This document shows positions 33,817 to 39,573 of a DNA stretch of 43,772 nucleotides, piece by piece. Each line of letters begins with the position of its first letter. Position 1 is the first letter of the stretch. Under the pieces are notes generated by a model. It saw only the letters and a list, made by a program, of their open reading frames with translations, was not told where the DNA came from and did not search any database. Source of the stretch: a virus; IMG/VR virus record IMGVR_UViG_3300047371_000046, positions 1-43,772 of that record. One strand, written 5' to 3'. The translations under genes were made by a program, and so were the position numbers.

Positions 33817-34011
33817 CTAAATTATATCAAAGGACATTGTGTGCATTATGCGTCTTCCCTTCGAGGAAGTTACACTTTTATCACCCGACCACATGTCTAT
33901 AACGTGGCCACATGTAGTCACCATCTCATCTTCATTAGACGTTAAGATTTCGAAGTCTCTAACTATCTCTTGATTAGTGGTAATCGTTAATCCAATGCAT
34001 CTGATCTTCAT
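33817..34011 (-). CDS. Hypothetical protein
   Basis: The 64-residue protein ('MKIRCIGLTITTNQEIVRDF', 'SSKGRRIMHTMSFD') has GGAAGAGAA before ATG and is the first gene after the promoter at 34041-34068. It may be a small beta-rich protein; no family recognised. Confidence 0.6.
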   Translation of the reverse strand: MKIRCIGLTITTNQEIVRDFEILTSNEDEMVTTCGHVIDMWSGDKSVTSSKGRRIMHTMSFDII

Positions 34012-34040
34012 TTCTCTTCCTTCTTTGACTTTATGTAGCT

Positions 34041-34068
34041 ATTATACCACAGTGAGTATTAGAGTCAA
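34041..34068 (-). promoter_or_regulatory. Early sigma70 promoter (shared module)
   Basis: TTGACT (34068-34063), 16-bp spacer, TATAAT (34046-34041), then AGCTACATAAAG. It lies 5 nt after the stop of the histone-like-tail gene. Confidence 0.83.
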
Positions 34069-34072
34069 GGGC

Positions 34073-34423
34073 CTATGTGACCTTTTTTCTCTTAGAAGGC
34101 GTCTTTTTCTTGACCGGAGTTTTCTTTTTGGTCACGGCAGGTTTTTTGGCTGCGACAGTTTTACGCGGCTTCCTTTTGGGTTTGACCGCAGTTTTCTTCG
34201 GCATCACAAATTCTTTTCGAAGGAACTCATTCACAGAAAGACCGCAGTTTCTCAACTCCTTTTGGAAACGAGTGATATCTTCCATCCACCACCCGTGTGG
34301 AGTTTCTAAGAACTGACCGTAGTGGTCCATGATTTCATTAGCGAGTCGGTTGCACTCTTCGGTGTCCTTGTCGTAAAGGTACCGGACCTTTCGGTCATAA
34401 TTCAGTTTAACGATCTTAGGCAT
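34073..34423 (-). CDS. Protein with histone H1-like Lys/Pro/Ala tail
   Basis: Of 116 residues, the first 72 form a mixed domain ('DRKVRYLYDKDTEECNRLAN', 'HGWWMEDITRFQKELRNCGLSVNEFLRKEF'), which resembles small conserved phage domains. Residues 75-116 are a repetitive basic tail of Lys/Pro/Ala/Thr ('KKPAVTKKKTPVKKKTPSK'), as in histone H1 and AlgP-like proteins. A tail like this binds DNA nonspecifically. The protein may compact host or phage DNA or target the N-domain to the nucleoid; that is inference. Confidence 0.7.
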   Translation of the reverse strand: MPKIVKLNYDRKVRYLYDKDTEECNRLANEIMDHYGQFLETPHGWWMEDITRFQKELRNCGLSVNEFLRKEFVMPKKTAVKPKRKPRKTVAAKKPAVTKKKTPVKKKTPSKRKKVT

Positions 34424-34432
34424 TGTCTCTCC

Positions 34433-34654
34433 CTAGATTAGTTTGTAGACTTTCTTCATGGTGTACTCGCGAGCAGACGCAAACGGTGCCTCGAACCAAT
34501 CTGAGGAACCCATCACTTGAGGAGCAATACCATACTTCAAATATGCATTGACCAACTCAGCAACGTTGTTCGATTCGCACACAGGGCGCATCTCGTGTTC
34601 ATCGTAAAGACGAATCTCAGAGCCGTCTTCAGTACAAGAAATATAATCTATCAT
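34433..34654 (-). CDS. Hypothetical protein
   Basis: The 73-residue protein ('MIDYISCTEDGSEIRLYDEH') is acidic and starts in an ATGA overlap with the upstream gene. No family recognised; cotranscribed from the promoter at 35147. Confidence 0.6.
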   Translation of the reverse strand: MIDYISCTEDGSEIRLYDEHEMRPVCESNNVAELVNAYLKYGIAPQVMGSSDWFEAPFASAREYTMKKVYKLI

Positions 34655-34863
34655 GCTACTTCTCCAAAAAATATACCAATGGGTGAACCGTTAGGACTAC
34701 GGTATCCAAGCTCATGAATATCATCAACTCGAACCTCTTCACGGTAACCGTCTTCCCATTTTATTTCGACACTGTCGCGACCAACTTGACGATCGATTAG
34801 ACCGTGTGCGATGGGGTACATGGCACCCCAGTTACCTTCGACTTTCTGACCGATTAAATTCAT
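34651..34863 (-). CDS. Small SH3-like protein, unknown role
   Basis: The 70-residue protein has a beta-barrel-like pattern ('MYPIAHGLIDRQVGRDSVEIKWEDGYREEVRVDDIHELG'), as in Tudor/KOW/SH3-like folds. GGAGGTGC and an ATGA overlap with the previous stop mark the start. The fold is a guess from pattern. Confidence 0.62.
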   Translation of the reverse strand: MNLIGQKVEGNWGAMYPIAHGLIDRQVGRDSVEIKWEDGYREEVRVDDIHELGYRSPNGSPIGIFFGEVA

Positions 34864-35114
34864 GCGGCACCTCCAATAAATGCATAACGAGGATTCTTAC
34901 AAAACATTCCGATCTCATCGAAACCTAGGATACAGAAACCATCTAAAGGATCGGTACCCGCCTCATACTCAACCAGTTCGAAACCGGTACGGAAAGTTTT
35001 AACGTCTTTGATGTCTACTGGGATAACTTTCATGGCGACATCGTACTCTTCCTGTGTTAGGAAGGTAGCGTCTTCGTTGGTTTCTGTGTTGTCTGTCCAG
35101 TTCTCATTAGTCAT
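34860..35114 (-). CDS. Hypothetical protein, first gene after an early promoter
   Basis: From ATG 35114 (MTNENWTDNTETNEDATFLT, 84 aa) the conserved leader supplies GAGAG as ribosome site; the earlier in-frame ATG would place this site inside the gene. 'AMKVIPVDIKDVKTFRTGFE' and 'GFCILGFDEIGMFCKNPRYAF' suggest a small mixed domain. No family recognised. Confidence 0.62.
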   Translation of the reverse strand: MTNENWTDNTETNEDATFLTQEEYDVAMKVIPVDIKDVKTFRTGFELVEYEAGTDPLDGFCILGFDEIGMFCKNPRYAFIGGAA

Positions 35115-35146
35115 AATCAACTCTCTATTCATTAATTTATGTAGCT

Positions 35147-35175
35147 ATTATAGCATATTAAGAGATAAAACGCAA
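35147..35175 (-). promoter_or_regulatory. Early sigma70 promoter (shared module)
   Basis: TTGCGT (35175-35170), 17-bp spacer, TATAAT (35152-35147), then AGCTACATAAATTAATGAATAGAGAG. It has the weakest -35 element of the set. Confidence 0.75.
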
Positions 35176-35208
35176 GGGCTTTAGCCAAAATAAATGGCTT
35201 ATTTTTAG

Positions 35209-35246
35209 AACTTTTTGGCATAAGGATATAACTTTTTCGTATAAGG
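35209..35246 (+). repeat. Two imperfect 17-bp direct repeats
   Basis: AACTTTTTGGCATAAGG (35209-35225) and AACTTTTTCGTATAAGG (35230-35246) recur at 21-bp spacing in the gap between an early promoter and a terminator. Two helical turns of spacing suggests a protein-binding site, but no role is shown. Confidence 0.5.
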
Positions 35247-35250
35247 GACG

Positions 35251-35313
35251 AAAAAAAATAGAGGAGTCGTCCACGTACCTATCAGTCGGAATCTTCGAAA
35301 GACCAACTCCCCT
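35251..35313 (-). terminator. Probable terminator after the CxxCxGxG gene
   Basis: On the minus strand AGGGGAGTTG (35313-35304) pairs with CGACTCCTCT (35269-35260), a 10-bp stem with two wobbles and a large loop holding a smaller TCTT/AAGA hairpin, followed by T-A and eight U. It ends 9 nt downstream of the coding stop at 35322. Confidence 0.6.
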
Positions 35314-35321
35314 CCAAACTA

Positions 35322-35783
35322 TTAACTGGCGAATCCAGTACCGTCACACATATAACAGTCTTCATCTTCGTAGTCATCGTATCCATATCCCGAACACTCT
35401 TGGCATGTCTCATCGAGATCATCTTCAGAGTAGTCGAACATATCCTCAATGTTCTCCATTACCATCAACTGAGGATTGAAGGTCACCATCTTAGTGGTCA
35501 TCTCCACGATGCGATCGATGGCAACATGGAACAGGTCGTTCTCATACTTACCTTCATAGAGTCGACCCGTCGTGTAGGGTAGGACGTACTCAAACAACTC
35601 CTTATCGATCGCGCTTTTCTCGCGTAGGAACTTTAGGGCACCGGACGTATTGTTACCCATACCGTTGTTATAGAAATCATATTGCAGACGACCAGCCGCG
35701 CGGATCATCTCACCAGCGACAGTGTCACACTTGCCTTCGTTAGGTACCAACTCTGCAAAAATTCGTTTAAACGTAGCGCTCAT
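35322..35783 (-). CDS. Phage protein with C-terminal DnaJ-type CxxCxGxG zinc motif
   Basis: The 153-residue protein has a helical N-terminus ('GEMIRAAGRLQYDFYNNGMGNNTSGALKFL'), and an acidic C-terminus with 'TCQECSGYGYDDYEDEDCYMCDGTGF'. The two C-x-x-C-x-G-x-G repeats are those of DnaJ-type zinc fingers. The N-terminal domain is similar to small proteins in T4-like phages annotated only as hypothetical. It could act as a zinc-binding chaperone or DNA-binding accessory. A TAAGGAG site precedes the ATG, and a terminator follows the stop. Confidence 0.72.
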   Translation of the reverse strand: MSATFKRIFAELVPNEGKCDTVAGEMIRAAGRLQYDFYNNGMGNNTSGALKFLREKSAIDKELFEYVLPYTTGRLYEGKYENDLFHVAIDRIVEMTTKMVTFNPQLMVMENIEDMFDYSEDDLDETCQECSGYGYDDYEDEDCYMCDGTGFAS

Positions 35784-35793
35784 AATATACTCC

Positions 35794-35901
35794 TTAGTAG
35801 ACGTAGGGTTCGACTGGGTGACCAGCCGCGAGCATCATTCCAGAATAAATGAAACCCCAAATCACAACTTGACCAAAAACAAACTCAGTTAACTGACTCA
35901 T
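35794..35901 (-). CDS. 35-residue membrane micro-protein
   Basis: ATG 35901 overlaps the upstream stop as TAATG and reads MSQLTEFVFGQVVIWGFIYS, then 'GMMLAAGHPVEPYVY' to TAA at 35794. The central 18 residues form a single hydrophobic helix. Coupling to a neighbour and a following ribosome site (TAAGGAG) support a real gene. No family recognised. Confidence 0.6.
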   Translation of the reverse strand: MSQLTEFVFGQVVIWGFIYSGMMLAAGHPVEPYVY

Positions 35902-36089
35902 TACGCATACTCCTCTTGATACTCATCGTAAGTTAAATACATGTCGGTAGTAGGATTAAGATAGGCACCTTCACGTGCATCATAATACAAAGCACGTTGA
36001 CCATCATAAAAGAATGGACCCTCAAGACCTTCACGTTCAACGTACTGAGCGCGAAACTCTGGAGTGATGTTTAAAACTCGATAACCCAT
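35901..36089 (-). CDS. Hypothetical protein, first gene after a dyad-containing promoter
   Basis: From ATG 36089 (MGYRVLNITPEFRAQYVERE, 62 aa), with GAGG 5 nt upstream. It contains 'FFYDGQRALYYDAREGAYLN' and is Tyr-rich. No family recognised. It heads a three-gene unit with the micro-protein and the CxxCxGxG protein. Confidence 0.62.
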   Translation of the reverse strand: MGYRVLNITPEFRAQYVEREGLEGPFFYDGQRALYYDAREGAYLNPTTDMYLTYDEYQEEYA

Positions 36090-36121
36090 AAAAACCTCTT
36101 TCAACTCGACTTTATGTAGCT

Positions 36122-36151
36122 ATTGTACCACATGTTTCTACAACATGTCAA
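36122..36151 (-). promoter_or_regulatory. Early sigma70 promoter with operator-like dyad
   Basis: TTGACA (36151-36146), 18-bp spacer, TACAAT (36127-36122), then AGCTACATAAAG. The inverted repeat ACATGTT-TCTAC-AACATGT (36130-36148) fills the spacer and matches the dyad at 41719-41737. Confidence 0.82.
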
Positions 36152-36182
36152 GGCATTATGCTAAATTATTTTTTGGTAATAC

Positions 36183-36707
36183 TTACAGTTCGTCGAGCAT
36201 ATCGATGAAATCTTCAATATGCATATATCTCAAAATGATACCTTTCTTTGCACATCTCTCGATCCACTTATCGGCATCAACTTGTATATTTGTTAACTTA
36301 CGACGACCTTTAATACCTAGCGATAATAGATTATGATGATCGATTAAGATAATAACATGGTCTCCATAACAACCTGCTTCAGCGTTACAGAAATGATGGT
36401 CTAACTTGTCGGTGTGGGAACCGAAATCACTTAACTGCTTGAGTTCAAGCCAGTAAGGAGTATCGTCTAATGCGACTCTGAAGTCACCCTTTCTATTAGA
36501 GTTACCTTTATAGTCGGTGTATCGAGGTTGCTTTTCATAAGGGATGAGATGAGATTTTAACACGTCTTCGAAACGATCTTCAAATTCCCTACCTGCTTTA
36601 GATCCTCGTCCACCAGCAGTTAGTGAAGCGGCACTTGATCTCGCCACCACCCACTGCATGGTTTCTAGATTTAATACGGGTGTTTCTTGCTGTGTTGATA
36701 CTTTCAT
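36183..36707 (-). CDS. PD-(D/E)XK-type endonuclease in the modification island
   Basis: The 174-residue protein has a restriction-nuclease-like core: 'GREFEDRFEDVL' (39-50), a helix with acidic residues ahead of the core, 'KGDFRVAL' with D75 and 'YWLELKQL' with E88-x-K90, which fit the D-(x)n-E-x-K active site. Similar short phage proteins act as Type II-like endonucleases or recombination nucleases. It lies 88 nt downstream of the CmoA-like gene, with AGGTAATATA before ATG. Its neighbours suggest that it cleaves DNA lacking, or carrying, the island's base modification; which of these is not shown. Confidence 0.75.
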   Translation of the reverse strand: MKVSTQQETPVLNLETMQWVVARSSAASLTAGGRGSKAGREFEDRFEDVLKSHLIPYEKQPRYTDYKGNSNRKGDFRVALDDTPYWLELKQLSDFGSHTDKLDHHFCNAEAGCYGDHVIILIDHHNLLSLGIKGRRKLTNIQVDADKWIERCAKKGIILRYMHIEDFIDMLDEL

Positions 36708-36795
36708 ATTATATTACCTTTGGTTATGGGTTATGAGAACACTGGCATATCGCACGGGCCCTCATTTAGAAAATAGTTAAATTGTTTTTGTCGTA
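36708..36795. other. 88-bp gap inside the modification island
   Basis: The gap holds a GGGCCC palindrome near 36760 and the ribosome site of the nuclease gene. No -35/-10 pair or stable terminator is evident, so the nuclease is probably read from the promoter at 38682. Confidence 0.5.
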
Positions 36796-37518
36796 TTATT
36801 TGATAGCAATAGCACCTACGAAAAGATGGTTCTGCCAGAAGGGTTGAATCTTGGTAGAACAGAACCCAGCAGTCATACAGAGTGAGTGCAGTTCATTCCA
36901 AGTTGAACACTTCATCATTGAACGTAGCTCTCGTTCTTTTGATAACAAGTCATCAGCATCGAAGTTCTTAGACTTGTGATCATAGAATTGGAATGTCATG
37001 ATTTCCTGAAGACGAGCATCTCTCGCCATAGTTTTCTCTGCAAATATGAATGCGCCACCTGAGTTCAGACCGTGATAGATTTTCTTTACTAAGTCACGTC
37101 GTGAACGCGGCGGCATGAACTGTAGAGTGAACAGAGAAGTAATAAGAGAACAATTCGCGAATGATGCATTACGCACGTCCATGTTATGAAAGTCTACATC
37201 ACCCAGACCCTCATTATCAATCTGCTTGTGACGAGCATTCATATCATCAACAAATCCGGATGCGTACTCAATACCAGAGTAATGTGCTAGAGGTGCGAAT
37301 CGATTGTTCTGTTTCATCATTTCGTAGATAGTCTTACCCGTCGAACAACCGATGTCGACAACGTCGGTTAGATCCTCGACGAAGTATTCCGACAATCTGA
37401 CAATATCTGAATGTAGATTATTGTAACCACGAATCGAGTTTTCGATGTGATTATCGAATCCTTCCTCACGGTGGGCGAAACTAAAATCTGGTTTGTGGTA
37501 ATTCTCTCTATCTTTCAT
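36796..37518 (-). CDS. cmoA: CmoA-like carboxy-S-adenosylmethionine (Cx-SAM) synthase
   Basis: The 240-residue protein follows E. coli CmoA (247 aa) along its length: 'FDNHIENSIRGYNNL' (21-35), motif I 'VVDIGCSTGKTIYEM' (53-67), 'VDFHNMDVRNASFANCSLIT' (108-127), 'FTLQFMPPRSRRDLVKKIYH' (130-149) and 'NSGGAFIFAEKTMARDA' (152-168), where CmoA has V-L-N-F-T-L-Q-F and N-P-G-G-A-L-V-L-S-E-K. CmoA makes Cx-SAM from SAM and prephenate for wobble-uridine modification with CmoB. No CmoB is in this window. The gene overlaps the cytosine methyltransferase by 11 nt, so its product is probably used by that enzyme. R197/R199 in 'KERELR' lie near the Cx-SAM-binding Arg of CmoA, but the exact alignment is unresolved. 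Confidence 0.85.
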   Translation of the reverse strand: MKDRENYHKPDFSFAHREEGFDNHIENSIRGYNNLHSDIVRLSEYFVEDLTDVVDIGCSTGKTIYEMMKQNNRFAPLAHYSGIEYASGFVDDMNARHKQIDNEGLGDVDFHNMDVRNASFANCSLITSLFTLQFMPPRSRRDLVKKIYHGLNSGGAFIFAEKTMARDARLQEIMTFQFYDHKSKNFDADDLLSKERELRSMMKCSTWNELHSLCMTAGFCSTKIQPFWQNHLFVGAIAIK

Positions 37519-38656
37519 TGTACACCTTCAATACGTTCTCATAGACTGACTCAGCAATCTGTTTCATCATCAATGGTGGAACCATACGACCGATACGCTC
37601 TGCCTTCTGATTCCATTTACCCGTCAGTTTAAAGTCATCGGGAAGTGACATTATACGCTTTAATTCCCCTAGTGTCAACTTGCGAGACTCAGACCAGTGA
37701 AATGCACCAGCGGTTGTATCCCCGTTACCCATTGCAGTCAATGTAGGTGCAGGCGCCTCTAGAGACACACGCTTGAGATTGAAGTGATGACCCTTGGGAT
37801 GATAATCACCACCAGTCAAAACTTTATCGGGAAACTTAGGCATTAGAGATCCAGTGTCTTTCCAGTACGCGGTTCTCTCAAACTTCTCCGTCAGATACTT
37901 AACTTCTTCTTCGTCATACTCCAGACCGACCAAAGCATCTTTGAGTGGTATGGCAGTTCTTGCTGGTTCTGGAAACAAGTGATTCATGGTCAAGAAGTTT
38001 AGTCCCACTTCATCCGCAACGTCTTGGCGTACTGCAATAAAAATGACACGGGTACGCGTCTGTGATACTCCATAATAACGAGAATCCATGACTTCGGATA
38101 CCACTTCATACCCAATGTTCTCGAACTCATTGAGGATACGATTGTAGTACTCTTTTGCCTCACCGATCGTGAGACCTTTAACATTCTCTGCAACGATGAC
38201 TTTGGGTTGAATCTCGTTTGCCACACGTAGGAACTCAAAGAACAGATCTTCGATGTTCTCTACAATCTTACCATCGCTGTAGGACTTAGTCTGTCCCCAC
38301 CCGTCAGAGTGTTTACCGTCAGATGAATGAGACAGTTTACCCGCGACAGAGAATGCAGAGCATGGAGGCGAACCGTCGAGGATATCCAACTCGCCCTTCT
38401 CCAGACCAACAAGGTCCAGAAAGTCTTGACCTGTTAGTTCTTTGATGTCGTTCGGGACGATAGGTGTGTCGGGATAGTTTTCTTTGTAGGTGACTCGTGC
38501 CTCTTCTACAAACTCATTGATGGCGAGAATGTCCGCACCCGCAAGGCGGTAACCTGTGGAAGATCCACCGCCCCCCGCGAACGTAGAAACGACTTTGAAC
38601 TTTTTCTGGGATGCCGCGTCATAGACATCTTGTAAATTGTACGGGTTATAACTCAT
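37508..38656 (-). CDS. Cytosine-C5 DNA methyltransferase, probable Cx-SAM-using carboxymethyltransferase
   Basis: The 382-residue protein has all main C5-methyltransferase motifs: I 'FAGGGGSSTGYRLAG' (26-40), IV 'DGSPPCSAFSVAG' with catalytic C99, VI 'VAENVKG' (155-161), VIII 'QTRTRVIFIA' (199-208), a target-recognition region (about 215-300), then 'APAPTLTAMGNGD' and 'SLPDDFKLTG'. Motif X reads 'RIGRMVPPLM' (354-363), with Arg357 where the family has Asn in G-N-A-V-P-P. This pocket residue contacts cofactor; an engineered family member with a basic residue is reported to use Cx-SAM. The CmoA-like gene overlaps it by 11 nt. Together these suggest 5-carboxymethylcytosine as product. A consensus sigma70 promoter drives it. 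Confidence 0.9.
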   Translation of the reverse strand: MSYNPYNLQDVYDAASQKKFKVVSTFAGGGGSSTGYRLAGADILAINEFVEEARVTYKENYPDTPIVPNDIKELTGQDFLDLVGLEKGELDILDGSPPCSAFSVAGKLSHSSDGKHSDGWGQTKSYSDGKIVENIEDLFFEFLRVANEIQPKVIVAENVKGLTIGEAKEYYNRILNEFENIGYEVVSEVMDSRYYGVSQTRTRVIFIAVRQDVADEVGLNFLTMNHLFPEPARTAIPLKDALVGLEYDEEEVKYLTEKFERTAYWKDTGSLMPKFPDKVLTGGDYHPKGHHFNLKRVSLEAPAPTLTAMGNGDTTAGAFHWSESRKLTLGELKRIMSLPDDFKLTGKWNQKAERIGRMVPPLMMKQIAESVYENVLKVYNER

Positions 38657-38681
38657 AATATACCTTCATTTATTAACAGAC

Positions 38682-38710
38682 ATTATACAGTATATAGCAT
38701 TGTCTGTCAA
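38682..38710 (-). promoter_or_regulatory. Consensus sigma70 promoter of the modification genes
   Basis: TTGACA (38710-38705), 17-bp spacer, TATAAT (38687-38682), a perfect match. The TGA stop of the PP-loop gene (38707-38709) is embedded in the -35 element. Confidence 0.9.
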
Positions 38711-39573
38711 GTGATAAAATCAGATAGGTCGGACACAAAGGTTTGTTGATAGTGATCGCGACATAGGTCCATGACCCTGTTCCGACGTTTCCAGTTGATC
38801 TCAGTATCGAGCAACAATGACTCGAACAGTTTGTCTATTTGAGAACCCAACTGTAAATTGATGTGAGGCTTTACATTACCAAAGAGTTTTTCGATCTCGT
38901 ACTCTTCGCGTATGATGTTCTTCTGGTGTGGCGTGTTCAGTTCTTGCCATGAGAACTGCATAAGATAGTCACGGACTCGTTGGTCACCCCACGGGGCAAC
39001 ATGGATCTTACCGTGCATCTCCGCAACTTTGTTGTGGGTCGCAATACCAGCACAGTGTCCATTGAGATACGCTTCACGGAACTCATTCCAGTTGACGCGT
39101 TTGTCTCCACTTTCTTTACACCACTTCACATAGTTACGCTTCTTTTTAAAAGAAGAGTACCGTTGGGTTGCTTTACGAGACGCACCAAAGAATGCATCTG
39201 CGACCCATCCAGTGACCGAATACTTTTCGACCATGGCGTCATAAACATAAAGAAAAGGATATGCGGCTGCCTCGAACTCAGACTTTTTACGACAACCTAG
39301 TTCGACCAGTCGTTGGAAGTCTTGTTTAATGTTGGCGGTTGGTATAATGACCGGAGTGAATTCCCACCCCATAATATCTGCTACGTCACGTGCCTTGATA
39401 AAATCATAGGACTCATGACTATCCAGAGTGAAACTATATGCGTGGACCTTGCGTCCAGCATCCTGAGCACTGATACCTACAGATATGGAATCGACACCGC
39501 CGGACAGTAGAAGTCCGACAGTGCCGTGGTTGACATGAGTGTCAATGTGGTCAGTAATAAAGTCTCGTATCAT
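38707..39573 (-). CDS. Asparagine-synthase-like PP-loop ATP-pyrophosphatase
   Basis: The 288-residue protein carries the PP-loop 'LLLSGGVDSISVGISAQD' (21-38; S-G-G-V-D-S) and 'KVHAYSFTLDSHESYDFIKA', as in the synthase domain of asparagine synthase. There is no N-terminal glutaminase domain, so ammonia or another amine would have to be supplied directly. These enzymes adenylate a carboxylate and attack it with an amine. In this island a carboxymethylated base would be such a carboxylate, so amidation or conjugation is a reasonable guess; it is not shown. QueC-, ThiI- or DndC-like roles were considered, but the surrounding sequence fits asparagine synthase better. Its start overlaps the preceding nuclease gene as ATGA. 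Confidence 0.78.
   Translation of the reverse strand: MIRDFITDHIDTHVNHGTVGLLLSGGVDSISVGISAQDAGRKVHAYSFTLDSHESYDFIKARDVADIMGWEFTPVIIPTANIKQDFQRLVELGCRKKSEFEAAAYPFLYVYDAMVEKYSVTGWVADAFFGASRKATQRYSSFKKKRNYVKWCKESGDKRVNWNEFREAYLNGHCAGIATHNKVAEMHGKIHVAPWGDQRVRDYLMQFSWQELNTPHQKNIIREEYEIEKLFGNVKPHINLQLGSQIDKLFESLLLDTEINWKRRNRVMDLCRDHYQQTFVSDLSDFIT

Noticed and set aside
36183-38656. Ordinary Type II restriction-modification pair
   Set aside because: The CmoA-like gene between nuclease and methyltransferase and the motif X Arg do not fit a plain SAM methyltransferase; kept only as a weaker alternative.
38707-39573. DndC, QueC or ThiI-type PP-loop enzyme
   Set aside because: No DndB/D/E, SspA/B/C, cysteine desulfurase or queuosine genes are nearby, and the sequence after the loop resembles the asparagine synthase domain more.
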